Source: Ustulina deusta (taxonomy: Eukaryota; Ascomycota; Sordariomycetes; Xylariales; Xylariaceae). From it: a stretch of DNA of 64,000 nt. The notes below the pieces were generated by a model that saw only the letters and a list, made by a program, of their open reading frames with translations, was not told where the DNA came from and did not search any database. Positions 51,801-63,060 of the stretch are shown one piece after another (position 1 is the first letter of the stretch; every line of letters begins with the position of its first letter). Made by a program: the position numbers and the translations under genes. Location of the stretch: assembly GCA_023159155.1 (NCBI GenBank), contig JAJNNX010000064.1:69501-133500 (forward strand), in the 5' to 3' direction.

Positions 51801-53562
51801 CTCTCGCAGCCTGGTGACGGTACCCCTTTGCTGTTATCAACTCCCACAAGCCGATTCTCTAGTCGTATCACATGACCTTCTCGTGTGCGATAAATATCTT
51901 ACTATATTGTGCGCCTATTCCTGAGATTTGTATTCGTGATAGTGGTACGCGCCTATATTCTAGGTCATGTATACCTACGAAGCAATGCGTCAATTGAAGC
52001 GACTAGGATATTCATATATTAGGTGACTTCAAAATTATAGATCTCACCCCAACGTTTCGCAAGATCTAGTAAATTGGTACCGTATTGATACGAAACACCG
52101 AAGTGATAAATAGATAGGGACTTTAGTTGGGGGATAAATGAGCATAAGTTAGGGTATATTAGGTATTAGAAGTGCAAAGTCAAAGTTATAGTGTAGATTA
52201 GTAACGAGCTATCCCAGAAGCAGGAGGTTAATTTTGTACCTAGAATGCCATGCTGAGGATGTGGCGACTAGATAGAGCTAGTTAATTATGACATCTATAT
52301 GTAATGTAGTATTATGCCTGCACTAATAAGTACAGGGGGCCATGCAGTTGGAATGATCAATACGCGTTAATATGACTAGAGTATAAAGGAGAAATACTCT
52401 GGTAAGGCATTCGACTTTGTTGTTAGGCGCAAGTGAAAATGTACCACACGAGGTATTCACTGGTTTACATATATGCTACATACCTGTGGTTAAATGCAAG
52501 GTTGCTATGCTTACCTAACGATATGACACCAGGTATTTTATGAATAAAGATATAGGTGACACTATATATAAACAATAGTTTACGCGAGAGTGCGCTGGCC
52601 TTGGCGATTCGAGCTTATTTATCATATACCTCCTGAGGCTATCATATACGTAGTTATTTTAGAAGATATAAAAACAAATATCCTACAGGGTAGAAAAGCG
52701 TACAGCAAGTCCCAAATTCCTGCTGCACCAGAGCCAAGAACCCCTTCAGACGACAATCCCCGGATAATTGCGGTACGCGTCGTGGCCGTCCCTTAAGGGG
52801 GCTCGGTTAGTGCGACCAATTGGCAGCTTGGCCGTTACGAATTTGACAGCCCCCCTTATTCCTTACCACTATTGCTGAAACGAGATGAAATCGAACGACA
52901 TTGCGACTAGCTTAGTGAAAATGCCCCTCGTATTGTTACATGGGCCTCCTAAACAGTGATTGTGCTTGAAATGTCGAATCTCAGTACCTTGTATATATAC
53001 TGCCTACAGGAGGGCCCACATGACTGACTAACCTAAGCTTGGTCAACTAACAACTCTGCTTGGTGAAGATGCGACATTTCAAGTGTGCGCGATGCAGCCA
53101 TCCAAGGCGGCAGGAAGAGAGCCAAGACGGCTATGTCATTAAAGCAGCACTTCGCGCCTCTCTTGGCCGTTCTGAATATTCCTGCCTAGTGGTAGCCAAG
53201 GAGCTTCAGATTCGAGCGAGGAAACGCCAAGAGGTTGTCGGGATGTGGTAGCACTGTACCTAAGTCGGGCGCCTATCATTATTTCTGTCTCCAACAGTAT
53301 GAATGATATGTTCGCCATATAATCCTGGCGGTTCCATTGCACATGCGTTGGCGAATGCTGCTCATTCGTTCTATTTTCCTGTCACCCTTTCCCCTTATCC
53401 CCATATGTATTACTTAGGTTAAATTTTTATATCACAAAGCTGCTGGGCAGTCATACAGGCATCTCGCCAAAAAGCGGACAAGATAGATTTTCTACACGTC
53501 ATTAACGCCAACACTCTACAGCCTTAATCGTATCGCGACTCCTCGTTTTTAGCTCGTTCGCA
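48842..53562. other. 4.7 kb spacer with short diverged repeats
   Basis: No frame exceeds about 100 codons and none carries a motif. A diverged short repeat around AAATAGAACGTAGTCGAGTC (50841-50905) is echoed at 50938-50985 and again at 55121-55185. Stretch 51900-52600 is AT-rich and could be an old transposon relic. The final 300 bp should hold the promoter of the carbonic anhydrase gene. Confidence 0.45.
50841..50985. repeat. Short diverged repeat, two units here, one at 55121
   Basis: The unit containing AAATAGAACGTAGTCGAGTC then GGGCGCTTCACCTG is followed after about 70 bp by AAATAGAACACTGTCAACTC then GGGCACTTAACTGC. A third related copy at 55121-55185 has AAAGTAGAACGTAGGCAGGAC, preceded by CTATACCGTAACACTAC, where the first unit has CCATACCGCAACCCTAC. 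Many differences are transitions. This suggests a dispersed element that has decayed. Its type is unknown. Confidence 0.4.
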
Positions 53563-54654
53563 ATGGCGACATTACCGAGAACACTCCTACTCCTTGCCGC
53601 GGCCATAACGCCCGTCCTCGGATTCTGCGGTTCACGTACACATCTAGACCGACGAGAAGCAGAAGAAGAAACTGTGCCCCTCGCCACATTTGGTTACATT
53701 GGCACAGGAGGGCCTTTGATGTGGCATCATCTAAGCGCGGACAATGCTCTATGTGCAAACGGCTCAAACCAGTCACCCATCAACATGATAGAGGGGTCCT
53801 TTACACTTGTACCCGGCAGCGACCTTACTGTCTCTCTTCCCGATACTATCTCCGAGGGTACGGCCTTCGAAAACCTCGGAAGTACAATAGAGGTGGTGAT
53901 GGAGGGGCTTGGGGGCACGCTAGAGCTCAACGGCTTGAGCTACGAGCTCCTGCAGTTCCACTTTCACCATCCAAGCGAGCACGTAAACAGCGGCGTCAGC
54001 ATGCCCAGTATGTTGCCTCAATAACTCATTCCTCCTTGCCTTCTGGACTGACAGTGGTTTAAGTGGAAATGCACATGGTTTTCTCGCACGAAACACAACT
54101 GGCCGTGATCGGGATTTACATCGACCTCGTCGACTCAGCGTCTTTGAACGCCACCCGACATCTCCTCCCGCGGAGCACCCCGTCGACTATGCTCGAGACG
54201 ATTTTCTCCTCTATCGACGGCATTGCCACGCCGGGCACCACAACTAAGACGCCAGCTTTCAGTATGACTGAACTGAATGATATGCTGGCAACCACAGATT
54301 TCCAACGCTATTCGGGTTCTCTAACCACCCCACCTTGTTCGGAAGGAGTCGAAGTAAGTCATTCCTAGAGTTTTTTGTTTTTTTTTGTTTCAATTTCAGC
54401 TACTGTGAGACTATGAATGTTTGTTTTCGGGGTAGAATCCTATATGACAAGCTTCCCATCCCTCCGAAACACACAAACCACTCTTGTGAAGGAGATAACT
54501 AACTCAGGCGTTGAAGTGGTCGGTCCCTACCAAGAAGCTGATGCTTTCTCGCCAGACGTTCGCGAAAGTGAGAGATGTAGTCGGCTTTAACTCTCGTTTC
54601 CCGCAGAATGCCCCGGGGATGGTGAATATTCTAGCTATGTCAAAATTATCGTGA
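53563..54654 (+). CDS. Secreted alpha-carbonic anhydrase
   Basis: The enzyme interconverts carbon dioxide and bicarbonate at a zinc site. Three exons are inferred: 53563-54007, 54064-54353 and 54508-54654, giving 293 aa. Residues 1-20 (MATLPRTLLLLAAAITPVLG) form a signal peptide, so the protein is secreted or wall-associated. The zinc ligands are His133 and His135 in QFHFHHPSEH and His152 in MEMHMV; the first intron splits the Met codon before that motif. QSPINM and GSLTTPPCSEGV are intact, and Cys64 with the Cys of TPPC should form the usual disulfide. Exon 3 supplies the C-terminal DVVGFNSRFPQNAPG. Its acceptor at 54507 follows ATAACTAACTCAG. The length is typical for fungal members. A role in carbon dioxide sensing or pH adaptation is inferred only. 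Confidence 0.93.
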
Positions 54655-56254
54655 AGACGGTATAGAATAATTGTAGGATGGACATATAATAGTAATAGGT
54701 AGTAGTTTTACATGTAGACATGGATATGTCGCTGGAACGACGTCGACAAGAGTTTTAACTTTGTATAGTTAATACATTGGGTCCGCGCCCATGACCTTCT
54801 CTAGACAACTATGTACCTTTACGATTATATGTGCATCTTATAAGAACATGACAGTGATGAAATTGATATCTAGTTAATCACTGAGTAACTAATCACTTAC
54901 TACTCCTAGAAAATAGAAAACAGGTAACAAACTCTAACTCGCGAGCATTTAGACTATTCCCTATATTAAACACATGGTGTAACGGCCACTACTAACTCAT
55001 TGTGGCGGCGAGGGTCCTACGTGTTCTTCCTTTTACGGCCGCTCTCTTGTGGTAGCCAGCGTTCTGTTTTGGTATTGGCGCTTCGACCTTATAGAGTACC
55101 AGGTTAAGAAAATTGTCACGGGACAGAACTGCCGCGCTATACCGTAACACTACTAGCAAAAGTAGAACGTAGGCAGGACGGGACTTTTTTTTTTGAGCCA
55201 CTGTAGATCTAGTTGATAACAAGTACTAGCTGTTTAAGTAACCTTTTAAACTGTAAAAGATCGTGTAGGGCTAAGGATATCCCTCAAATGGAAAGCTTTG
55301 CCGGCGAAGCTCCATTTTTAGTACGCTGTAAATCAAAGTGCAAAGCACTTCAATTTAAATTTCTTGCTTCTGACAGCTGATATAGCCCTGTAACTTAGGT
55401 AAAAGAGGTTTCCAGGTTCTAACTGCCAGGGCGAAACCCCCTGAGATCCCCCCTTTGCTTGCGGCGCTGCCTGCAGCACGCTCGGGGCTCAAAACCGCTA
55501 TTTGGAACAACTCCATACGCAAGCCACCGGAAAGCCACACAGAACCGAATAGAGTTGTGGGTGAGTTGCTTGGCATGCATAAGCCAATCAGAGGGCTGGG
55601 ATTTTAGGTTTGACCGATTAGAGGCTTGCGGACAAATATAGAGTTTTTGATCGATTCGATATTAGACATCAAGCTTTGGAAGTGCAACTGGGAAGGTTGC
55701 AAAGCTTTCCAATAAATAAAAATGAACTGCTAAAAAAATGCTCGTACTATCTCTGGTACAGCAATTATTTTTTATTTATTTTAGAAGTTCGTTATAGCTT
55801 ATTAAATATTAGAAAATGTTGTAAGCTGTAAAATAGTTCTCGCCAGAGTTAGGTTATTCCTCTACTTCTATCGATTTTACTCGGCCCAGCCATGAGGTGC
55901 ACCTTACGGAAGGTGGCCGATGGCCCAGGTAATTCAGGTCAAGGTATGTGGGGGTCCAGCCTATGTAAGGATTTTTCACGGCCTATATAGGCGACCTAGT
56001 CAGATATAAGCGACTCAATCAATTCATGGTTTAATCTGTGATCATGCGTGTGTCTTGAACTCAGCCCTTGGCGCAAGTCTTCATTGGTACAAACTAGTGT
56101 AACCCAATATGGTCCATTCGGTGGCTTCTACCCCTCTCCGTGGTGGCTGAATGTGCTGGCTTGGGGGTCAAGGCTGTAGCATTTCGGTTCTTTTCTTTTT
56201 TTTTCGGTTTGTTGTTCGTATCATCCTAATCCTCAATTAATACGATACATAGAC
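54655..56254. other. Spacer with a decayed repeat unit
   Basis: This 1.6 kb holds the 3' UTR of the carbonic anhydrase gene, the third copy of the short diverged repeat (55121-55185), and an AT-rich stretch at 55660-55860 that looks mutated like an old transposon. A pyrimidine run TTCTTTTCTTTTTTTTTC lies about 60 bp before the HET-gene start and may be part of its promoter. No gene was recognised. Confidence 0.45.
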
Positions 56255-59200
56255 ATGTGGCTGCTTAATATCGATAGACTCGACAGGCCGGCTCTGGTAC
56301 AGGCTTCTGAAGAATCGGCACCGAGATATGCGATATTGTCTCATACCTGGGGTAGGGAAGAAGTTACATTTCAGGATGTCCAGGCTTTGAACCGCAAACA
56401 ATGGTCCCGGGCGGTCTCGCAAACAGCGTTGGCAATTCAAAACAAGAAAGGTTTTATCAAGATACGCAAAGCGGCGGCTCTGGCGGCTGAACATGGGTAT
56501 AGTTATATATGGGTAGACACCTGCTGCATAGACAAGACAAGCAGTGCCGAGCTATCTGAGGCTATCAACTCAATGTTCCGATGGTACAAGAAAGCGTCGA
56601 TCTGCTATGCTTACATGGAAGATGTCAGGCATGGCTACCACGATAGCAAAGGCGGCTTATTCTCTCTACTCTGTCAGAGAAGTCGTTGGTTTACAAGGGG
56701 ATGGACTTTACAGGAGCTCATTGCCCCAGACGATGTCATGTTCTATGGGGAAGATTGGGGGTACCTCGGGAGCAAGGCCCACGACGAAGACGTACGCATT
56801 TCACTTGCCGAAATCACGGGAATCGACGTTAGAGTCCTTGAAGGCACCATTCAACCGAGCGAGATAAGCATTGCGGGACGAATGAAATGGGCATCACGGC
56901 GGGAGACGACCCGCCTCGAGGATGTGGCTTACTGTCTTATGGGACTGTTTGATGTGAACATGCCTTTGCTCTACGGAGAGGGGACGAAGGCTTTTATACG
57001 ATTACAAGAAGAAATACTGAAAGGGTCAAATGACCATTCCATATTCGCGTGGAAGGCACCTGAGGTGGGCTCTAATGAAGTTCTCTCCGGACTTCTTGCT
57101 GAAACACCGCATCACTTTACCCAGGTTGAAAATTACCGACCAATGCCCCCATCGCTTTCTCAAGCAAGTACCGCCTGGAGCACAACAAATCGGGGCTTGC
57201 GACTATCCCTGTTCCTGCTCCCGCGTCAGGATTTGGATGGCAATGAAATGAAGGATGAGTACAATGCTGTTCTAGAGTGCGCTATCCGGCACGGCGACGA
57301 AGCGTACCGGAGCCCGGCGATACGGATGAGGCGGCTTTATGGTGACCAATTTGCCCGGGTTGACCCTCAGATTGTCGAACGTGTGGCGACTCCTTCTTTC
57401 GAGTCAGGTCAGGACCGGGGCTCATATGTGACTGTATTCGTGAAACAAAGGCCCGTTTATGCAGTTCCCGATTTCATGGTCTCCTTCAGTAACATTCTTC
57501 CATCCTCAGAGTCACAAGGCCCTGGCCACTCATGTCACATCACTAAAGTTTGGCCAGAGAAATATTGGGATGAAGAGACTGCCACTCTTCGTACGATGCC
57601 ATCTCCTTCGAACAGAATTATTGGGTTATTCAGATTTTTTGCTCCCACAATTGTTGCTACCGTGGATTTTGCCGTTGGTTTGAGAAGAAACCCCGGGGGA
57701 GCTTGGGTTGTATGGCACCTGCAGCGACCGTCAACGGGAGAACCCCTTCATCAGACAGTGGCGTCAGTAAACGGATACTTGGCTTCTGTAAGTCGGAATC
57801 CACAACCACCGCTTAGGTTCCCAGACTGGTTGGAAAACCCATGGAAAGAGGCGGGAGAGAACCAACCACTCCAGATTCGGCTCGAAGAGATCAAAGTCCA
57901 TGGAAGGACCTACATTTTTGTCAAGGCCTCGGTGGCCATTGAACTACCGGCAATTGGACTGCCGGACATTCCTGCATCCCCCTTTTCGGGGCTTTCAGGT
58001 CCAAAAAAGGAACCGACCACATTGTCAGAGTGGCCTTACACATTTGGATTCAAGGCACCTTGTGAGATGCCAAGCGAGTTTCCTGTTATCACCTGGGGAA
58101 GGCGCTATTATTTGGAACAGCCTGGAAACCACAATCTTGGTAGTTGTCCGCTTCCTCCCATAGTGAATCTCCCGCCCCTTATATTGACACCAGCGCCAAT
58201 CCTCACACTGACACCGGAGCCACACCTTATATTCACACCAGCGCCACTTACGAAACTACCGACCGAGGTCAAGATAAGACAAATAGAAGGACCGTTAGGT
58301 CTCGAAGATTTATTAGAGGATATCACCATGTCGAACTCCCTTGGTTACTATCTTGACCTTGGACATATGGCCTCGAAAAGCGAACGGCGATCGAAAATTC
58401 GTACCGCTTGGGATCATCCTCCAGCCAAAGATATTGAAAACATAGAGATACAAGGATACGGAGAAATGGAAACGAAATTGTTACGTGCCTGCAAAGATGG
58501 GCGAGGTCAAGACGTTTCGGAACTAATTCACCATGATCTCAACTGTGTCACTTGGCTTCCTTACTTGCCTGGTTCAGATGACCAGGTAAAATTCTGCGAC
58601 TTTCGACCTATCCACTGGGCGGTAATAGGGGGGCATATAGAAGTCATCCGTACTCTTCTCGACAACGGAGTAGATTTTTACTCTAGGACGAATCAAGGAT
58701 GGTCCTCGGTTCATCTTGCTGCACTTTTTGGTCGCTTTGTAACCATGAAATGGTTGATTGAATACGCCATTGAGAAATATAGGTCGTCATACTACGATGG
58801 GACCTTACTAGATGACAGGAGCAGCTCCCTGCTGGAAAGCCCCCTTCACCTAGCTGTTTCTCACGTGTCTCTGGCTGTTGGAGATGAGCTCATTGCTCTT
58901 ACGGAGATTTTAGAGAAACTTCGCGGTTCAACTTTTTGGACCTCCCGCAACCATGCTGGCGAAACGCCATTACATCGGTTGACTGCTAGTGTTTCAACTT
59001 GGTCTCCAACAAGCGCATCCATCATAGAGAATGTCATGTCATATAGGCGTCGATTCAAGTTTCCAGGGAAGTATCTCGATAAGCTTGGCCGGACAGTACT
59101 TTGGCATGCAGTCTGCGCCGGGTCAGCCTCCCAAGTCGAATATCTCATGCAAGATGATGCAGCGACCTTGTCAATGACAGACAAGAATGGCATGAACCCT

Positions 59201-59599
59201 TTGCATGCAGCGTGTCACCTAGGACATGCAAAAGTCACAAGAGCGCTACTGCAAGCTGGAGCTGATCCCAATGCTACAACCAAGGACCCCGGACTAACGG
59301 CCACTCATTTTGCCGCTGTATGTAACCATCCTGACTGCCTACAGGAACTAATCACCCATGGAGCGGACATCCACAAGCCAACTGAATGCGAGGAAAAATC
59401 ATTTCGATCTATCCACCTCGCAGCGAAAACCAGATATCAGAGAGCCCTTTCGATTTTACGACACGCCGGCGGCGATGCAGAGTCGATATTCCCTCATTAT
59501 ATTTTCAGGTCCGCAAGTCTCCAAGGAGGGCGACTGAACTATCAGTGTGAACTATTGGAACATGTCAAGGAGTGCGACAAACGTTCCACGTATCCGTGA
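56255..59599 (+). CDS. HET-domain protein with C-terminal ankyrin repeats
   Basis: This single-exon gene encodes 1114 aa. The N-terminal HET (heterokaryon incompatibility) domain carries its three signature blocks: YAILSHTWG at 25-33, YIWVDTCCIDK at 84-94 and RGWTLQEL at 148-155. The linker block TRLEDVAYCLMGLFDVNMPL follows and ends LLYGEGTKAFIRLQEEI. HET domains, relatives of TIR-like folds, trigger cell death after fusion of genetically different hyphae. A central region of about 450 residues has no recognisable fold. It includes a Thr-Pro-Ala-Pro tandem stretch near 643-665 (ILTPAP, LTLTPEPHLIFTPAP). From about residue 782, ankyrin repeats appear (FRPIHWAVIGGHIEVIRTLL, NGMNPLHAACHLGHAKVTRA, LLQAGADPNA). 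No NACHT nucleotide-binding motif is seen, so it is a HET-ANK arrangement rather than a full NLR. The ATG at 56255 directly precedes the typical MWLLN start of this family. Confidence 0.93.
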   Translation: MWLLNIDRLDRPALVQASEESAPRYAILSHTWGREEVTFQDVQALNRKQWSRAVSQTALAIQNKKGFIKIRKAAALAAEHGYSYIWVDTCCIDKTSSAELSEAINSMFRWYKKASICYAYMEDVRHGYHDSKGGLFSLLCQRSRWFTRGWTLQELIAPDDVMFYGEDWGYLGSKAHDEDVRISLAEITGIDVRVLEGTIQPSEISIAGRMKWASRRETTRLEDVAYCLMGLFDVNMPLLYGEGTKAFIRLQEEILKGSNDHSIFAWKAPEVGSNEVLSGLLAETPHHFTQVENYRPMPPSLSQASTAWSTTNRGLRLSLFLLPRQDLDGNEMKDEYNAVLECAIRHGDEAYRSPAIRMRRLYGDQFARVDPQIVERVATPSFESGQDRGSYVTVFVKQRPVYAVPDFMVSFSNILPSSESQGPGHSCHITKVWPEKYWDEETATLRTMPSPSNRIIGLFRFFAPTIVATVDFAVGLRRNPGGAWVVWHLQRPSTGEPLHQTVASVNGYLASVSRNPQPPLRFPDWLENPWKEAGENQPLQIRLEEIKVHGRTYIFVKASVAIELPAIGLPDIPASPFSGLSGPKKEPTTLSEWPYTFGFKAPCEMPSEFPVITWGRRYYLEQPGNHNLGSCPLPPIVNLPPLILTPAPILTLTPEPHLIFTPAPLTKLPTEVKIRQIEGPLGLEDLLEDITMSNSLGYYLDLGHMASKSERRSKIRTAWDHPPAKDIENIEIQGYGEMETKLLRACKDGRGQDVSELIHHDLNCVTWLPYLPGSDDQVKFCDFRPIHWAVIGGHIEVIRTLLDNGVDFYSRTNQGWSSVHLAALFGRFVTMKWLIEYAIEKYRSSYYDGTLLDDRSSSLLESPLHLAVSHVSLAVGDELIALTEILEKLRGSTFWTSRNHAGETPLHRLTASVSTWSPTSASIIENVMSYRRRFKFPGKYLDKLGRTVLWHAVCAGSASQVEYLMQDDAATLSMTDKNGMNPLHAACHLGHAKVTRALLQAGADPNATTKDPGLTATHFAAVCNHPDCLQELITHGADIHKPTECEEKSFRSIHLAAKTRYQRALSILRHAGGDAESIFPHYIFRSASLQGGRLNYQCELLEHVKECDKRSTYP

Positions 59600-59933
59600 G
59601 TCTGTGGTAATATTAATAAATAATAGTTTCGCACGGCGTAGAAAGGCAGTATTTATTGAGGTTATTTAAGGACGGCTTATCTAAACCAAGTATTATCGCA
59701 TACAAATATTAAAGAGTAGGACCCTGCTGGCCTGCATTATGGCGTCAAAGGTGCATCAACTTTAGCGCAGCACCCACAACCTTGGACATTTTTACGACAC
59801 CTCAATCAGGAGCCTCTTCTTCCTAACGCAATCTCATTTCGTGCCCTCACCTCAAAATTGAATCCCAGTGCTGCTCGTTATTTACAAGAGCCTAACTCCG
59901 TAAGTAGGTATGTCAGCTACTTAAAAGAGAAAA
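59600..59933. other. Spacer between HET-ANK and small membrane protein genes
   Basis: These 334 bp have no coding frame. They presumably contain the HET-gene terminator and the promoter of the next gene. An ATG at 59910 begins a very short frame just upstream of the start at 59934 and could act as an upstream open frame. Confidence 0.4.
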
Positions 59934-60485
59934 ATGTCAGCTAATAGTAACAGGCGACGAAACCATTTCGCGACCAACCGTGAACCCAAATCTGGTCATT
60001 ACCGCTCTCAAGTTTTAACAATGCACGTCTCTATTACGATAGTACGGCGCATTTTGTTCGGAGCGTTCGCTGTCTGGCCCTTGAACATTTACACGATTGG
60101 CGTTTATCTTGCTTCGGCGCTGTTCCTGATCCTCTACTCAATCAGTTTTTTCGATAAGGATCCTATGCAATGGTTATATAGTTGGCTTACGTCTTCTGAA
60201 GCCATCCGGCCGTGGGTTTTTGGTTGGCTACTTGGCCTCATCTCGGAGCTAATTCACTATGTCGGATGGCTCTGCTCGAGGATGTTCAGAGGGCAACAAA
60301 CAGACTCGGCCGAGTATATGCCATTGGCACTCAAAGTCTTTCGGCTGATTATGTCTGTACCTTTTTCAGCCGCAAATTACTCTACTGCTAGATACATGGC
60401 TCTGCAAAGCGACCGAGGGGATGGTAGCTTACGACAGGATGGGGGGAATTATCAAGAGAAGCGACCAGAGAAAGAATGTGTATAG
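59934..60485 (+). CDS. Small predicted membrane protein, unknown
   Basis: The frame encodes 183 aa from MSANSNRRRNHFATN. A basic N-terminus of about 38 residues is followed by a hydrophobic region at about 40-72 (ILFGAFAVWPLNIYTIGVYL then ASALFLILYSISFF), long enough for one or two membrane helices. A second helix lies at about 94-114 (WVFGWLLGLISELIHYVGWL), and a weaker one near 130-150. The C-terminal tail is polar and charged. An alternative start is Met30. No family was recognised, and there is no catalytic motif. It lies 334 bp after the HET-ankyrin gene on the same strand, so a functional link is possible but unproven. Coding status rests on length, hydrophobic periodicity and uninterrupted frame. 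Confidence 0.5.
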   Translation: MSANSNRRRNHFATNREPKSGHYRSQVLTMHVSITIVRRILFGAFAVWPLNIYTIGVYLASALFLILYSISFFDKDPMQWLYSWLTSSEAIRPWVFGWLLGLISELIHYVGWLCSRMFRGQQTDSAEYMPLALKVFRLIMSVPFSAANYSTARYMALQSDRGDGSLRQDGGNYQEKRPEKECV

Positions 60486-63060
60486 AGCTACAGTTGCTCC
60501 CCTACCTGTTGCAGCAGAAGTATGTACTCCATGAATACTTATATTTCAAGCCGTCTACCGTGCACTGCCTGCATGTGCAGGTGCCTAGCAGTTCAAGCAG
60601 TATACAGGCAAATGAAGGGGAAGTAAGCTACGTTGAGTCGTCATGCAATCGCTTCCGCCAACAGCCATCATAACACGCAGGAGCTTCATCTTGGAATATT
60701 GTAGGGAAATAGCGGCTTACGGTGATGTGAGCAGATAAGAAAACTGCCCTTCCGCCCGCTTCGCCTCTCTTTTCCCTCCTTTCCTCTTTTTTCCTTGCGA
60801 TCCCTGATAGCACAATGTTACATCTTAGAACTTCTTTGACTCAGCTCCTGCGTGGGTGTGGGAAGTTCACGCACTTCATCTGTGCTATCTTCTGGTACAG
60901 CTCCATCATGTCTACCCTAACAATGGCAAGTTTTTCAGTGCTCGCTCTGCTTAAAATGATGATGGGAACGGAGGACCTACTCCAACCCTTGCGGCTCTGG
61001 TGGTACAGCACCTTGGCGCTCACCGGAGTGGGCATTGCGTGGGGACTACGACATTCCACACTCTGAACTTTGGCATTGACGCCGTTGAACTTGGCGATGG
61101 CGCTCAACAAGGGCATATTATATTACAATGGAAACGGGGAGCAACGGCCGTACATGACACCATGACCCGTTGGGCTTGGAAGATTGTTTCGGTGTCGAGC
61201 GAACTTAATCCTGTATAAACGACGGTTTAGTTCGGCGGCTCCCACCGCTGATGTAGCCGTCGGTAGTATACCTGGGGGCGGTATCAGCGACATGGGATCG
61301 TCGAATGGGTGGGTGGGCGGCTCCGCCCCTAGAGCTTCATGGTGTGTGCTCTGTGGTGGTGGTGGTGTTTACGGCCAAGGCGTACAAGTAAGTCCTCCAG
61401 GAGGCTGTTCATCAACAGAGAATTGGACTAATAGCGCCGGAAATACTATCGGTGCCGCTTCAACGTCCGAAATCCCGGCTATCGCCACGCTCCAAGGAAT
61501 CCAGAAGCCGCCTAAACACCCTCTAACCATCTAATGACCTATGCCTCCTCACGCTCCCAACTACCTGGCCGTTCCCATCGAATGTCCACCGCATGGGACA
61601 CCACCTCGGCACTTTCGGGTCTTTGCATACTTGCAGTCCTACAAGCTCCAACAAAGGCGGTATGAACAAGACACCAGACACTGAATCACACCCATCTTCG
61701 ACCACTCTCGACTCCTGGGCATGCCTCACATGATGGCTAAGAATCAGACCTTCCAACAACAGCTTGGCCTTCTGTTGTTGCTGACCCTGTCGAACCCTGG
61801 ATTGAACCCTTCGCTAAAGCCCTTGCGTAAGCCCGTGGTTCAACCCTTCCAACTACCTCTCTCCCAAAGTACCAATCTGTGCGACTGCCAGCAAATACGC
61901 GCCCATTTCAGACTCGTCGGTATTTCCAGCTAAATCTCCAGTTGCCATAGCAAGCCTTCGTTTCCAACATCTGAACCCTTCGCTGAAGCTGTTAGATACG
62001 GCTCGACCACTAAGCTGTCTCTATCGTCCCTCCTCCAGCAAGACACATCACTCTCCATACATGTTTGGACAACGGCGGGACTCAACCTCCGGCTATTCAG
62101 GTTCGTCGATGTCTGCCGTCCGAGAGAACACCCATTCCCTCACCCCTATGGTGGCCAGGGTAGTCAGCCCCCTCCTAGCCACTGTGTACTTTAGTACTTC
62201 TCCCAGGTATGGTTTAATGTTGTCCACATGTATCTTTCTGGCCCAGCCGCCATCCGAAGAGGGACACAAACGTGAGGGCATATCGCCTTCGGAAGTCTAT
62301 ACGCTCCTCTAGCAGGATTGGATACACAGTAGTACATCGGCCATGCGAACTTTAATTCCGCCAACTACCTTGCAGACTGTTGATCCAACTTGACGTTCAC
62401 TTCAACGCGAATGAAACAATGTAGCTATCGCACTGTTCCGGGCAGACAAACAGCATACAAGGTGTCTGGCGCTTGTGAAAGCTCAATTGGAAGAGGGTAC
62501 GTGTTCAGAAGGCGTTGCTGCTGCTGGTGACATTGTATATTTTGACAAATGTGTAGTCAAGAATCTCGAGAACAAATCGATTACACTACAGTTACTACGA
62601 CAATCACCACTGCCAACAAGTTGGACTGGACTGCCTTGAGCAATATGGCACAAAATTGAAAAGACTTCCGGTTGATCAAATCTGCAAACCTCTTGTCGGT
62701 CACAGATGAGATTGAAGTGGCCATGAGCGACCAGACAAGGGGTCAGCATCGTAGAGCCATGAGAAAATCCCAAAGTGCTGGGAAAGGGATCGACAACCTC
62801 ATTTCCGAAGCGCAGGAGTCATGGATGATGTCACGAATCACCCGCTAAACAACCACAATCCCACCCAAACTCCTCGAACATCTGCTATCTGATCGTCATC
62901 CAACTCGCGAGAATTGGAGATGAGGAGTCAGCGTGCTAGGCATGAGGATAGATGTTATTGTCGCACGCGCTGAACACAGTTGTTGGAACGGAGGTTAATT
63001 AGCCCTCGCTTGTTTGACACATATTGGCGGACCTCGGAGGTTCGGAACTCCATCCCAATT
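60486..63060. other. Uncharacterised low-complexity tract, possible decayed coding
   Basis: Several frames of 60-116 codons on the plus strand (60815-61066, 61000-61218, 61184-61534, 61721-61933, 62061-62312) follow one another in different phases. The 60815 frame has a hydrophobic stretch, and 61184-61534 is Gly/Ser-rich (CGGGGVYGQGVQVSPPGG). An imperfect repeat around AACCCTTCGCTAAAGCCCTTG (about 61805) recurs as AACCCTTCGCTGAAGCTGTTA (about 61974). The succession of frames could be a spliced or broken Pro/Ser-rich gene. No splice model closed convincingly, so no gene is called. Confidence 0.3.

Noticed and set aside
52551..52575. Sequence TAGGTGACACTATA resembling the SP6 phage promoter core.
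   Set aside because: The rest of the promoter does not match (it continues TATATAAAC) and no vector sequence surrounds it, so it is most likely chance.
62483..62773. A 96-codon minus-strand frame near the right end.
   Set aside because: It shows no recognisable family, lies in decayed sequence and has no supporting splice or start context.
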